Origin: Campylobacter rectus
GTDB lineage: Bacteria; Campylobacterota; Campylobacteria; Campylobacterales; Campylobacteraceae
Length of the DNA stretch: 64,000 bases
Direction: 5' to 3'
NCBI RefSeq assembly: GCF_004803795.1
Contig: NZ_CP012543.1
Span: forward strand, 1,798,001 to 1,862,000
Shown: piece after piece, positions 47,236 through 58,138 of the stretch
Layout: every line of letters starts with the position of its first letter
How positions within the stretch are numbered: position 1 is the first letter of the stretch
Made by a program: the position numbers and the translations under genes
Notes under the pieces: model-generated
What the model saw: only the letters and a program-made list of their open reading frames with translations
Database searches by the model: none
What the model was told of the DNA's origin: nothing

Positions 47236-47553
47236 ATGGAAATTTCAGCTCTTTTAAATCAACTGGGCTACAACGAAAACGACGCAACCATCGCGCAGGT
47301 TAAGCGCATCCTAAACAACTGCGACGGTTTAAATTTAAACAGCATTATCACGCTAAACGACCACCTAAAACCGCTCGGCAGCTTTGTCGCGATGAGCGGC
47401 AGCGAGGACGTGTTTAAGATAAAAAACGCGGGCAAAACGCCGGGCGCGCAAAGCGATGCGCTAAACGTGATCGAAAACTGGGCTGAAAAAAATAAAGTAA
47501 ATATAAAAAAGATAAATGAAACTACGCACTATATCCTAGGTAAAGTTATATGA
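47236..47553 (+). CDS. conserved small cytoplasmic protein of unknown function
   Basis: A 105-aa protein without membrane helix or signal. It begins MEISALLNQLGYNENDATIA and ends WAEKNKVNIKKINETTHYIL. An AAAGGAAAA ribosome site is close to the ATG, 11 bases after prfB, so it is probably co-transcribed. I do not recognise a family. Composition is normal for the region, which supports it being real. Confidence 0.7.
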   Translation: MEISALLNQLGYNENDATIAQVKRILNNCDGLNLNSIITLNDHLKPLGSFVAMSGSEDVFKIKNAGKTPGAQSDALNVIENWAEKNKVNIKKINETTHYILGKVI

Positions 47554-47686
47554 CAAGCTGCGATATCGTAGTTATAGCTCTAGGCTCCGGCGCAAATTTC
47601 TTTAAAAACCAAATTTCACCTACCCGAGTGTTAAAGAGGCGCTAAACGACCTCTTCGGGAATTTTTAAAAAAAGAAAGGATTAAAA

Positions 47687-48295
47687 ATGAAAAATTTACT
47701 TTTTGCTCTATTAGGGCTTTTACTCATAGGTTGTGCGGCCTCGAGCGGCGGCGCTAGCGATAATCCGGACTACGACTTTAACAAGCGCGCCATAGAGGTG
47801 CTAAAGCCGAAATGCGAAAGCGGCAACTACTCGGCATGCAACGATCTTGCCATCAGCTATCAAAATCTGCAAGATCACAAAAACGCTCTAAAATACTACG
47901 AAAGGGCATGCAAAAATAACTATCAAGCCGGTTGCACAAATTTCGCCAATATGTATCAAGTGGGCATCGGCACGGAAAAAGACCAAAACAAAGCCCTCGA
48001 GATATACAAGGACTCGTGCGCGAACGGCGGGGCGTATTCGTGCTATTATTTGGGCGAATTTTACCGCTCGGATAACGACGGCAAAGAGCCCGACTACGTA
48101 AATGCGATGCTGGCCTACGATAGAGGCTGCAAGCTGGGCGACGTGCCCTCTTGCACCAATACGGCCGTGCTTTACGAGCATGGCCTAGGCGTCGCGCAGG
48201 ACGAGTCAAAGGCTAGAAGCATCTATCGCTCGGCATGCTTTAGCGGCGATACGTCAGGGTGCGACAACCTAAAAAGGATGGGTAGAAAACGATAA
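47687..48295 (+). CDS. Sel1-repeat lipoprotein (Hcp-like)
   Basis: A 202-aa secreted lipoprotein. Signal MKNLLFALLGLLLIGC, with the lipobox ending at Cys16. Then about four Sel1-like repeats, each with a Cys pair (ESGNYSACNDLAISYQN; KNNYQAGCTNFANMYQVGIG; NGGAYSCYYLGEFYRS; LGDVPSCTNTAVLYEHGLGV; SGDTSGCDNLKRMG). Cysteine pairs of this kind form disulfides in the Helicobacter Hcp proteins. Likely periplasmic or surface-bound, binding partner unknown. A strong terminator follows. Confidence 0.85.
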   Translation: MKNLLFALLGLLLIGCAASSGGASDNPDYDFNKRAIEVLKPKCESGNYSACNDLAISYQNLQDHKNALKYYERACKNNYQAGCTNFANMYQVGIGTEKDQNKALEIYKDSCANGGAYSCYYLGEFYRSDNDGKEPDYVNAMLAYDRGCKLGDVPSCTNTAVLYEHGLGVAQDESKARSIYRSACFSGDTSGCDNLKRMGRKR

Positions 48296-48331
48296 ATTTA
48301 ACGCTAAATTTAAAAGCGTTAAATTTGCGGC

Positions 48332-48360
48332 GGCGAGCCGAATTCGGCTCGCCTTTTTTA
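48332..48360 (+). terminator. strong Rho-independent terminator
   Basis: The perfect stem GGCGAGCCG/CGGCTCGCC around the loop AATT is followed at once by TTTTTT. It lies 37 bases after the stop codon of the Sel1 lipoprotein gene and probably ends the prfB-hypothetical-lipoprotein transcript. Confidence 0.92.
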
Positions 48361-48862
48361 TCTTTATTTCTTCTTTACGGCGGTAAATTTAACCTTGAAT
48401 TCGCCGCTAAAATTTATTTCGACAAATTTACATTTACGTCAAAAACCCGCATCTGGAAAACATAAAATTTTACCGCAAATTTTATGTTTATACTGCCGCA
48501 AATTCGCGAGTGTAAATTTGACGCTCAACTAAATTTTATTTGCATCTTTTAAATTTGAGCCTTTATAATCGCCTTAATTTAACCGCTCAAAAGCTCCGAA
48601 ATTCAAGCTAAATTTAGTGTTTTACGTTTTAAGACGGCATTTACCGAGCTAAATTTCAAATTTGACACTCGTTAAAAAAACAAGAACAGGTCAAATTTAT
48701 TTCGAAAATTTAAGCCGAAATTTTATAGCAAAATGCGGTCAATTTGATTAAAATTTACGAAATACGACTCTTTGCAAAAAAAGGTAAAAGCGATGCTAAA
48801 AACCGGGGAAGAAAGGCTAAAATTTAAGCTTTCGAAATGCTAAAAGGCCTTAAATTAAAATT
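48361..48862. other. gene-free stretch before IS copy C
   Basis: About 500 bp of AAATTT-rich spacer, with cores near 48377, 48424, 48454, 48513, 48552, 48610, 48652 and 48695. No gene or RNA is supported. It ends with the left 9-bp duplication ATTAAAATT at 48854-48862. Confidence 0.55.
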
Positions 48863-49393
48863 GGCTCAACGGAACTTAGGTAGATTTTTAGCTGCAACTA
48901 CGTCTTGCTACTTACAAGACCTCTTATCATCTTTAATAAAATATGATAGAAAGTTTTTGTATCTTTACCGTTATTAAATCTAAATTCACATTCCCTTAAG
49001 TGCAACAAGAAATTCTCTTTGCTTGGCTTCTCTGCGGTTGCTACCGTCCTACGCTTGCGCACTCTCTTTGAGAAAAAGTTTTCTATGCCGTTTATATGAT
49101 TTTTACCGTTGGCGAATTCATTCTTTGAATGTTTTACTCTATAGTGAGCTAAAGCTGTGTAATCGACTAATCCATCATAAGCTTTCCAGCAGGCTGAATA
49201 AATAGTAGAGCTATCAAGCTCGCTATATTGCGATAATATAGGTATTAACTCACTAGCAGAGCAGTTTTTGACTATCTGAGTATAAACTCTGCCGTCTCTT
49301 TTAAACATACCGTCTGTTTACAGCTACGAGCGTAGCGAAGTAGAAATACCGGTTGCTCCTCTACCTCTTTTGCCTCTTACTCTTTTAGCTCCG

Positions 49394-49490
49394 TTGTGCT
49401 CTACTTCACTGCGTTCGTAGTTTTTAAAGACGCAGTAACGAGCGGTCTCTAGCTATTAGGCGATGGTAGCTAGCGAAGCGACGCTAAGCG
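49394..49490 (+). repeat. ~100-bp micro-element in IS C
   Basis: Begins TTGTGCTCTACTTCACTGCG and ends near GCGACGCTAAGCG. It is closely similar to the segment at 18425-18530 in IS copy A, but at a different place in the IS sequence, directly after TCTTTTAGCTCCG. Copy B has the continuous text at this place. Confidence 0.7.
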
Positions 49491-49593
49491 AAGTAAAAGT
49501 AACTTTCGTTTATTTCTATCTCACCTAAAAACTTAGATATTTTTAACTTCGCTACGCTCGTTACTTTTCAAGAACATTGATAAAATCATAGTT

Positions 49594-49645
49594 CTTGTGC
49601 TTAGCTTCACTTTGTTTGCTACTAATAAGACGCACTCTCTTTGAG
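49594..49645 (+). repeat. 52-bp micro-element, copy 3 (inside IS C)
   Basis: Same length, ends and IS position as the copy at 18784-18835. It differs from that copy at a few bases. A shortened relative, ending in the same CACTCTCTTTGAG, occurs at about 49052-49071 in this IS. Confidence 0.75.
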
Positions 49646-49683
49646 AAAAACTCCTTTGAAAGTTTTTAACTTATCTTGAGCCA

Positions 49684-51507
49684 TTAAAATTTATAAGAGA
49701 CGCCTACTTTAAGCTCTAGGTTGGCAGATGCCGTCATATCCGACCCGCCTTTAAGACTGCAAAATTTAAGTTTTGTTAAACGCGTCATAAACGCCCGCGT
49801 CAGTCTCAAGCCCTCAAATTTGCCGCTGCTTGGCGCGTAGGCGAATAGATATCGCTCGCAGCGTAGCTCGGGATGCGCGCGGTAGCGTCGTTGTCCGCGC
49901 TCGTCACGTCTTTTGAGGCGAAATAAACAAGGTCGTATCCCGCGAGCGTATCGATAGCGTTTGCCTAATACTTTGCGTTAAAGGCGCATTTGCCGCCTTG
50001 GCCGCGGTAGCCGATGACGTTTTGGCGTGGTAGCCGCCCCGCCTTTGTATCTTACTTTTTGATGCGCGTAGCTAGCGCCAAGACTCAGCGCATTAAGGTT
50101 TAATCTCGCAAAGCTTGATGTCGCCGGTAGCCGCGCCACCCGCATTTCGTCCAATCAGCACGGGTTTTATGCATTTGCCCGCCGCTCGGATTTTTTGTTC
50201 GGTCTTGAAAGCGCTTCGCCGCAAAGCCCACGTAGCCGGTCCGGCCAAACTCGCCCCATATCGTCCGCCGATCTCGTAGATATTGTCCGCCGGTTTCGAA
50301 CAGGGTTGCTCCGTATCCCGGCACTGCGCCTGCTAGCGCCGCCAGCTAAGTATAGCTAGCCTCTAAAGATTTAGCATACAGCCGGCAAACGCGCAAAGCC
50401 TCTTCGTAAATCCATAATCAAACGCGAAAGCGGCGTAAATTCGTCAAATTTGTATTTGTAGCCGATGTCGCGCCCGTGCCGTTACGAGTATTTAACCCGT
50501 GACGCTCGTATCTGGCGCCGGGTCACGGCAAGGCCCGCAAATTTGATCGCATCCTTCCTCAAAAAATAAAACGAGCGGTTATTTGTTTTTTCGGGGCGAG
50601 CGTTACCGAGCTTGCTAAGGTTTCACCGTGATAATACGCCGCACCCGTGCGCATCGCGTCGCCCGCTTGGATTACGGTTTTTGCTTTTGCGCTAGACCTC
50701 CGGTTTTCGCCGAATTTGCCGCCGCCAAATTTCGCCGCCAAATTTTAGCGGCTTGCCGGAAAATCGCATTTTAGCGTTGTCGTACCGCACTCACATTTAC
50801 GGTTTATCGGCGCTATCTACGCTCGGCCGCCAAACTCCGCTCTCATCGCATAAAAGTTCTCGTAATGGTTGCGTTTGCGAGAGAGTATCCTGCGGGCGCC
50901 AAAAAGCTGTAATCGAGCTAAAAAGACAGCTCAAGTCGTTGCCGCCGATTTTATTACCGTTGCCGCTTTTGCCGTAGCCGTAGCCTTTATGATTCGCGAC
51001 TATGGACTCAAACCCGGGCGGATGCGGCAAACACCGTCGGCTTTTGAGAAATTCGTCGTTATTTGACGCATAGCCTGTTTTGTTTTAACTCCGATTGTTT
51101 CGCCGTTCTCTAGAGCTCTATAGCGCTCGCCGTCTTAAACGCGACCGAGCCGCCAAGGGCTCCGATCGTTTATGCCCTAGTGCGACCGACCTTAACGTCG
51201 ATACGTTTGATTAAATTCGGTAAATTTGCGTTGCGGTTAAAAGTATTGCCGTTTCGTTTCGCGCTGCCGATCGCGAGTTTAGGCTGCGGTCGATCTCGCC
51301 TCTCGTATAAATTTTGCGCCGTTTGCGCCGCAGATAAAAGCGAGGTATCGCGATGATGCTTTGGTGTGGCCGCATTTCTCGCGCTTATCTTTGCGTCGTC
51401 CTGCCGTAGTCGCCGCCGGCGCTCGTTGCTCTCTTGCCATTTGGCGTTACGTTCTCGGCGATATTCGCACCGATGGAAAGGGTTTTTACAACGTCGTTAA
51501 AACTCAT
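49684..51507 (-). pseudogene. TonB-dependent outer-membrane receptor (probably heme/hemoglobin type), badly decayed
   Basis: Scattered minus-strand pieces are recognisable. A plug-domain piece reads RIDVKVGRT and TIGALGGSVAFKT, followed by GYASNNDEF, as in hemoglobin/heme receptors. Barrel pieces include SLGASYAHQKVRY and FEGLRL, and the end is ELKVGVSYKF, a typical terminal strand with final Phe. Stops and frame changes occur throughout, so no receptor is made. The 5' end is uncertain; ATG 51507 is only a plausible limit. The stop codon lies in the duplication made by IS copy C. Divergent exbB-exbD-tonB, intact, suggest this was their client. Confidence 0.75.
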
Positions 51508-51613
51508 TTTTATCCTATATGAAATTTAAATTTTATTTTTTAAACTGTTTAAAATTATGAGAATAAATATTATATAAAATATAAATTTAATTAAAATATT
51601 AAGTTTTTATTTG

Positions 51614-51646
51614 TTATTGACAATAAATACCATAATCTGATATAAT
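51614..51646 (+). promoter_or_regulatory. exbB promoter with an overlapping palindrome (possible Fur-type operator)
   Basis: TTGACA (51617-51622) and TATAAT (51641-51646) with an 18-base spacer, 32 bases before the ATG. The -35 lies inside the perfect 13-bp palindrome TTATTGACAATAA (51614-51626). Fur controls exbB-exbD-tonB in related bacteria, so an iron-responsive operator is a reasonable guess. The match to a Fur box is not strong. Confidence 0.55.
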
Positions 51647-51677
51647 GAATTCACGGATTTTTACAAGAAGGCAATAA

Positions 51678-52106
51678 ATGGAATTTCTCAAACACAACGT
51701 TGATTACGTTATCATCGGTATTTTGGGACTTATGAGTTTTGTCGTAGTGTGGCTCACGATAGAGCGATTAATCTTTTACGCAAACGTTAAATTTGAAAAC
51801 TACAAAAACCAAGACGACTTTGAAGAAAGTATGACGAGAAATTTAACCACGCTTTATATTATTTACTCAAACGCCCCCTATGTCGGGCTTTTAGGCACGG
51901 TCGCAGGCATTATGGTTACCTTTTACGACATGGGTATGAGCGGAGGCATCGACACTAAAAGCATCATGGTCGGCCTATCTCTCGCGCTAAAAGCCACCGC
52001 GCTAGGTCTCATCGTCGCTATACCGACGCTGATGATCTACAACGCGTTTATGAGAAAAGTGGACGTACTCGTAAATCGCTACAAGGCTTCATGTGAGAAT
52101 GCCTAA
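51678..52106 (+). CDS. exbB: TonB-system energy protein ExbB
   Basis: ExbB (142 aa), the proton-channel scaffold that powers TonB. Three membrane helices: [20 protein letters not shown], then [20 protein letters not shown], then [20 protein letters not shown]. The MotA/TolQ/ExbB motif LLGTVAGIM is present. The AAGAAGG ribosome site is seven bases before the ATG. It overlaps exbD by 14 bases. Confidence 0.93.
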   Translation: MEFLKHNVDYVIIGILGLMSFVVVWLTIERLIFYANVKFENYKNQDDFEESMTRNLTTLYIIYSNAPYVGLLGTVAGIMVTFYDMGMSGGIDTKSIMVGLSLALKATALGLIVAIPTLMIYNAFMRKVDVLVNRYKASCENA

Positions 52107-52476
52107 AAAAGAGGGATTAAACGTAATCCCTCTCATAGATATTATGCTCGTTTTGCTAGCCATCGTGCTTAGCGTTTCTACTTTTATCGCTCAGGGAAGC
52201 ATCAAAATCGACCTACCAAACAGCGAAAGCGCAGAAAAAAAGCAAGACGAAAACGACAAAATCGCTGTTTTAATCAACAAAGATAATGATTTTTTTATAG
52301 GCGAAGAGAAAGTTCCCGAAGAAAATTTAAAAGAGAAGTTAAACGAGATCAAAAACGAAACATTAATAGAACTTAAAAGTGACAAAGAGAGCAAATTCGA
52401 CTCGTTTATCAAGGTTATCGACATATTAAAAGAAAAAAATCATGAAAACTTCGCTATCACGACGACAACTGAATAG
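52093..52476 (+). CDS. exbD: TonB-system energy protein ExbD
   Basis: ExbD (127 aa) with the single helix [20 protein letters not shown] near the start, including the essential aspartate in [11 protein letters not shown] periplasmic domain follows, rich in Lys/Glu. It overlaps exbB by 14 bases and tonB by 35 bases, which gives tight co-translation. Together with ExbB it forms the proton-driven motor at the inner membrane. Confidence 0.93.
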   Translation: MRMPKKEGLNVIPLIDIMLVLLAIVLSVSTFIAQGSIKIDLPNSESAEKKQDENDKIAVLINKDNDFFIGEEKVPEENLKEKLNEIKNETLIELKSDKESKFDSFIKVIDILKEKNHENFAITTTTE

Positions 52477-53299
52477 ACGCGCTAGCCTAACGGGGCTTGG
52501 CGTTTCTATTTTGTTGCACGGAGCCGTCGCGGGCATATTCGCTAAATTTTACGAAGAACTAAAACCGATATCCGAAGAAAAAAGCGTCAAGATAGCGTTA
52601 AATACCTTTACGCCGCCAGTAGCTCCGCTCCCGCCGGCACCCACTCCGCCAGCTCCTCCGCCTCCGGCGCCTCCCGCTCCTCCTCCGCCTGAACCGGTCG
52701 TCACTCCGCCTCCGCCGGAGCCCGAACCGCCAAAACCTACCCCGCCGCCGGAACCTATAGAAAAACCAAAGCCCGTGGAGAAGCCAAAACCCGCGGAAAA
52801 ACCCGTAGAAAAGCCTAAACCGAAAACTAAGCCAAAGCCGCTCAAAAAGCCCGAGCCCGAACCTAAACAGCAAGTCGCGCAAGTAGCGCCGCCCGCACTG
52901 CCGTCGCCGCCTACTCCTACGCCCCCTGCCGCACAACCAAGTAGCGCCCCAAGCTCGAGTATAAGCTCGAATTTGCCGCCTAGCGGAGTGGAAACGGTCG
53001 GAGAATTTAACTTCGCGACTTCGGCGGGCGACGATAGATTTTATAAAATCCAAAAGGCAATACAAAAGCGCCACAAATACCCCAAACGCGCGAAAAAAAT
53101 GCGCCATCAAGGTGTCGTAGAGGTTAGCTTTTTATACAAAAAAGACGGCACCGTCCGCGACGTAAAAGTAATAAAAAGCTCAGGCTACGAGACGCTAGAC
53201 GAGACCGCGGTCGAGCTCATAAACTGCGCTGCGCCGGACTTCCCGATACTTGATCGCGACTACGTCATCAAGATCCCGGTTAGTTACAAACTTATGTAA
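52442..53299 (+). CDS. tonB: TonB energy transducer
   Basis: TonB (285 aa). One N-terminal helix (ASLTGLGVSILLHGAVAGIF) with the conserved His needed for coupling. A long proline-rich spacer (about 58-175) spans the periplasm: PAPTPPAPPPPAPPAPPPPE, then EKPKPVEKPKP-type repeats. The C-terminal domain (about 205-285) contains YPKRAKKMRHQGVVEVSFLY, the TonB beta-fold with the box that contacts receptors. It reads as intact. Its nearby receptor gene is broken, so it must serve receptors elsewhere. Confidence 0.94.
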   Translation: MKTSLSRRQLNRRASLTGLGVSILLHGAVAGIFAKFYEELKPISEEKSVKIALNTFTPPVAPLPPAPTPPAPPPPAPPAPPPPEPVVTPPPPEPEPPKPTPPPEPIEKPKPVEKPKPAEKPVEKPKPKTKPKPLKKPEPEPKQQVAQVAPPALPSPPTPTPPAAQPSSAPSSSISSNLPPSGVETVGEFNFATSAGDDRFYKIQKAIQKRHKYPKRAKKMRHQGVVEVSFLYKKDGTVRDVKVIKSSGYETLDETAVELINCAAPDFPILDRDYVIKIPVSYKLM

Positions 53300-54246
53300 A
53301 TTTAAGCTGTTTTTGCGGCTTAAATTTTATCTTTTAATTCTGCAAATTCTACGCAAGAAATCAAATACAAAATGCGATAAAGTTTATAAATTTATCCGCT
53401 CGAATTTGAAATTTAAAATTTGAAAAGCTCGACTTTAAGCACGCGAGATAAAATTTAATAATAAGCGCAAAAATGAACCGTTTGACTATAAATTTAGTAC
53501 CGCAAAAACCGAAATTTTATCATCGCGGCATACCGAAACATCAAATTTGACCGCTTTTATATCTCAAATAATGCCGTCTCGGCGATGCAGTCGGCAAATT
53601 TAACAACCCGTAAACCAAGCGGATTTGAAACAACGTTGCACACGGTTTTAAATTCAAAAATACCGTATCGGCCGTGCTTTACACGGCGACGCAAACTACG
53701 ACTTTTTAAAATTTAATAGCCGAGTTTTAGTCGAATTTCGGCTGAGCAAATCAGATAAAACTCTAAATTTCGGTAAAATTTACTCCTAATTTATTCGATG
53801 CCGCATTTATCTTATCCGTCTTAAAGTCAAATTTTACGGAGCCGATATAGGCACGCCGACAAATCACAAGTCGGCCGCTCGCCCACCGTGACCGCGAGCA
53901 AACGCACCGTTTGGCAAGCAAGTCAGCTTGCCGCCGCAAATTTAAATAAAAATTTTACGAAACGGACATGAAATATAAGCGAATTAAAACCAAAAATCAG
54001 CCTGACTCTTCGCGTCAAATTTACTCCCCTCAAGCCGCCAAAGCCGCCACGATAACGTCTCGCAATCAAACCGAATTTGACGCTACGCTTAAGCCAAAAT
54101 CCAAATTTATCAAAATCCGCAGTCCAAACCGTCCGTCTAAATTCGCTAAACCGCGAGCCTAATCGGCTAGTTAAATTTATCAAAAATTTAACCGACGCAA
54201 CTAAATCAAATTTTGTATATTTTCAGGCCAAATTCATCTTAAAATT
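53300..54246. other. gene-free stretch (about 950 bp)
   Basis: No gene, RNA or terminator is supported. Short frames at 53923-54183 and 53968-54162 lack ribosome sites and are the same AAATTT-rich filler. The stretch is dense in AAATTT-containing words and in AAATTC/GAATTT relatives. Confidence 0.55.
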
Positions 54247-55272
54247 TTACTTAAAAGCCCTTTTATACGAGTTTTCTATCAGCTCGGAGCATCCCAGCTC
54301 GCTCATCGCGGCCTGCGCGAAATTTGGATTTCGCAGCAGCTCTCTACCGTAGGCTACCGCATCGCAAACGCTGCCTAGCAGCAGCGCCTCGCCCTCGGAC
54401 GCCTTTGTGATGAGCCCGACCGCGATCACGGGTATGCCCACGGCCTGTTTTACCGCCTTGGCGTAGCTCGCCTGATAAAGCGGCGCAACCGTCGGCGCGC
54501 TATCCGTGCGCTCAAAAAATCCGCCCGTCGAGACGTGGATAAACGCCGCGCCCAAGGCCTCGAGCTTCTTTGCCAGCTGCACGCTGTCATCTAAGCTCCA
54601 GTCGCCCTTCACCCAGCTTTGTGCGCTTATGCGTACGCCGACCGGGATTTGCACCGCGGTTTTTATTTCGCTTAGGATTTCTTTTAAAAATCTCGTGCGA
54701 TTTTCGGAACTCCCGCCGTATTCGTCGTCTCGCAGGTTGACCCCAGGCGAGAGAAATTCGCTGATGAGATAGCCGTGCGCAGCGTGGATCTCGATCGCGG
54801 CGTATCCCGCGCACTGGGCTCTGATTGCGGCGCGGACGAAGTTTTGTTTAACTGAGACGATATCCTCGGCGCTCATCTGCCTAGGCGTTTTGTAGCTCTC
54901 GCTAAATTTTACCGCGCTTGGCGCTATCAGCCCCTCACACTCGCTTTTTCTGCCCGCATGCGCGAGCTGGACGGCCATGGCGGCACCATATTTGACGCAC
55001 TCTTTGACGAGCCTGGCGTGCGCCTCTAGCTGCTCGTCGTTCCACAGCCCCAGATCGCGGCTCGTGATCCTGCCCCTAGGCTCGACCGCCGTAGCTTCGA
55101 CGATGATGAGTCCGACGCCTCCCAGCGCGCGAGCGGCGTAGTGCAAACGGTGAAAGCACCTAGGCAAGCCGTTACCCTCTTTGGCCTTATACATACACAT
55201 CGGCGGCATCACGATGCGGTTTTTGATCTGTAGATCGCCGATTTTTAACGGCGAGAAAAGTAGGCTTTGCAT
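54247..55272 (-). CDS. old-yellow-enzyme-type NADH:flavin oxidoreductase
   Basis: A 341-aa FMN-dependent (beta/alpha)8 barrel of the OYE/YqjM type, reducing activated C=C bonds with NAD(P)H in the cytoplasm. It opens LFSPLKIGDLQIKNRIVMPP with the YqjM-like Cys (PPMCMY). FMN and substrate motifs include GVGLIIVEATAVEPRGRI, AIEIHAAHGYLISEFLSPG (the His pair), and LRDDEYGGSSENRTRFLKEI. The end has GLITKASEGEALL. It stands alone in the leftward direction. Confidence 0.9.
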   Translation of the reverse strand: MQSLLFSPLKIGDLQIKNRIVMPPMCMYKAKEGNGLPRCFHRLHYAARALGGVGLIIVEATAVEPRGRITSRDLGLWNDEQLEAHARLVKECVKYGAAMAVQLAHAGRKSECEGLIAPSAVKFSESYKTPRQMSAEDIVSVKQNFVRAAIRAQCAGYAAIEIHAAHGYLISEFLSPGVNLRDDEYGGSSENRTRFLKEILSEIKTAVQIPVGVRISAQSWVKGDWSLDDSVQLAKKLEALGAAFIHVSTGGFFERTDSAPTVAPLYQASYAKAVKQAVGIPVIAVGLITKASEGEALLLGSVCDAVAYGRELLRNPNFAQAAMSELGCSELIENSYKRAFK

Positions 55273-55850
55273 ATTTTTCCTTTAAATTTGGTGTTTTCTT
55301 ATTTTACGGTTTTTGGGCTTAATCTGTGATTTTTAAGAGAAAAATTTACTTTGCTTGAGTTAGACTTCGCTCAAATTTAAAGCGATTAAATTTAGATGAA
55401 ATTTTACGAAAATGACGATTTTTCAGGACTTTTGTGGAGACATTTTAAGAAATGCTTTCGTATGCTTCGCGCTAAAAGTCAAGCCTAAGGCCGCAACCTC
55501 CGAGCCTAAATATACTTCGTTTAGAGACGAGTTTGATACTCCAGTACATCCTGATTGCAATTATAGCTTTGTTTTGGCGATTACAATTAGCCGCTATTTT
55601 AAGGATTGGGCGTATGTCTTTCGGCGATAAATTTTAAAATACTCGCTTGGCTTAAATTTGCGACCGTTTTAACCTGCACGAATTTAGTACCGATTTTTGT
55701 TTTATTATTCAAATTTAAGCTCAAATTTGACGGCATTTATACGGCGTTTGGTTTACGGCAAACCGTCTTTAAGTACCGCGCCGCGTTTTTTGCGGTTACA
55801 TCGAAATTTGCTTTAAATTAGGCTAAATTTAGAGCAAATCACGCTCAAAC
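55273..55850. other. gene-free stretch (about 580 bp)
   Basis: A plus-strand frame at 55412-55630 (72 codons) has no ribosome site and no recognised match, so I do not call it. The rest is AAATTT-rich. Confidence 0.45.
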
Positions 55851-56516
55851 GTTAAATTTTAGCTCTTTTAAAAACGAGCGCAAAGTACCGCTCTGTCGGC
55901 ATTCCTTCCCTGCGCATCTGTTCTAGCTTGCGCTTGATATCCGCGTCCCGCTAGAGCAGAGGCGGTAGCGCAAACATCGTTTTATCTGGGCTCAAGCTCG
56001 CAACATCCTCGCGCCGGCCCTCCCATATAAACGGCTCGTAAAATTTCTGCAAACGCCGCACAGCGCCAATAAACAAACTAATACCCCATCTCGCAGTCCT
56101 CCCATTCGCCGCTACCCGGAGCATAGTAAAATACATTGCCCGCCTCGCCCGCGAATGCGCTGCCGTTTATCGCGAAAAATCCGCCCAAAACGTCGTCTGC
56201 TACGAGCAAATAACTAGGCATCCGCCGGGCCTCTGCAAAGCTCTTGCCGAGGTTGAAATCATAAATCCCGCGATTTAGCCGCTCGCAGCCAGAGCCCAAG
56301 ATCCGCAGCCGGCCGTGATCTATCAAAATCCCGCCGCAGCCGTAGCGGGTTGCGCCCATCGACGAACGCGTCGTCACCTGCAAGCCAAAAGCTGCCGTGC
56401 GGCATGATTTTCGTCTCTCGGCAAAATTTCATACGGGTTTTCGCCTCCGCAGGCCATTGTTGCACCGTATCCAGGCCGGGCTCGCTTTTGTTTATAAGCT
56501 CATCCGAAGTTTTCAT
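55851..56516 (-). pseudogene. DUF2625 family protein, frameshifted
   Basis: Successive pieces match a DUF2625 protein from end to end. Start MKTSDELINKSEPGLDTVQQ (ATG 56516), then VTTRSSMGATRYGCGGILID, GRLRILGSG, SYLLVADDVLGGFFAINGSA, FYYAPGSGEWEDCEMGY, then FYEPFIWEGRREDVASL and the end FALVFKRAKI. Frames change near 56380 and 56110 and a stop (TAG, after PPLL) lies near 55951. The function of DUF2625 is unknown. This copy is non-functional. Confidence 0.82.
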
Positions 56517-56648
56517 CGCCGCTTCCAAATTTTAAATTTTACGCTGCCGTATTTTCGCAACAAAAAAGGGCGTATGCGGAGGCGACAAATTTCGCTACCG
56601 CTCGCCGCGACGCAATTACCGTGTGCAAAAGCGCGCCGGTCGTTAAAT

Positions 56649-57014
56649 TTATCTTTTAGTCAAGCGCTTGATATCGGGCAAAAGCTCGCCGGACGCCTCG
56701 CAAATTTTGCTTCGTAGCACGCTAAAATCGCCGCAGTAATCGCCCAGAAGCTGCAAAATGTCGTTTCTGATAGCTTGCGAACGCTCGGTCAGAAGCAGCT
56801 CCTGCAAAAAGGCAAGAATTTCGCTCTTTTGCAGGAACTTGCAGCCGTAGTAGGAATCAAGGTAAAACCAGGACACAAGAAAGCGAGGCCTTTTTAGCCT
56901 CGTCATCACCTCGCAAAACGGCGGCGATGCCCTCTAAGCCGCCCTTAGCTACGGCTTTGTGCCTAGCCTCGTAATATACCGTGCGCGTCAAATTTTGCCC
57001 TTTTTGCACGCCGC
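56649..57014 (-). pseudogene. hypothetical gene, probably frameshifted
   Basis: Two minus-strand frames fit end to end. The upper one reads YYEARHKAVAKGGLEGIAAV and LRGDDEAKKAS; the lower one reads SWFYLDSYYGCKFLQKSEIL, then a helical part to ELLPDIKRLTKR. The break lies near 56900 at an A/G-rich spot (AAAAAGGCC). HEAT-like helices are possible. No start codon with a ribosome site was found at the upper end, so it may also lack its 5' part. No family recognised. Confidence 0.45.
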
Positions 57015-57893
<879 letters not shown>

Positions 57894-58082
57894 TTAAAAT
57901 TTTGCTCGGCAGACCATCCGTCTAGCCTACGCAAAATTTTAACTGCAAAGCCCCAAAAATCATCTCAAAATCCTGCGCAATTTGACTTAAAATTCTATAA
58001 ATTAAAATTCGCCAAATCTCGCGAAACGCCAAATTTGAAACCAAATTCGATAGCGGCAGTATCGCGAAGCTAGACTAGGCAA

Positions 58083-58138
58083 CTTAAAATTTTGCGACGG
58101 GAGTTACCATATAGGTAATGACCGAGCAAAATTTTAAG
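58083..58138. repeat. long palindrome across the tpiA stop codon
   Basis: Outer arms CTTAAAATTTTGC (58083-58095) and GCAAAATTTTAAG (58126-58138) are perfect inverted repeats. Inner arms GTTACC and AGGTAAT are almost perfect around ATAT. The right arm covers the tpiA stop. It could be a transcript-end hairpin or a small mobile palindrome. Confidence 0.6.

Larger units (their letters stand above)
48863..49682 (-). mobile_element. IS1595-family element, decayed copy C
   Basis: The right end is the full inverted repeat (AACTTATCTTGAGCC); the left end keeps only GGCTCAA before diverging. A 9-bp direct repeat ATTAAAATT (48854-48862 and 49683-49691) proves it inserted here. Transposase pieces survive: 48898-49308 carries the catalytic half (TIYSACWKAYDGL, where the second catalytic Asp has become Ala) with a foreign segment in the middle. 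Micro-elements interrupt the rest. It is inactive by itself. The insertion point is directly after the stop region of the adjacent TonB receptor pseudogene. Confidence 0.87.

Noticed and set aside
53923-54183. Opposed frames of 86 and 64 codons in the spacer after tonB
   Set aside because: Both are made of AAATTT-rich filler (NLTRR, KFGFWLKRSVKFG) with no start signals; they reflect base composition.
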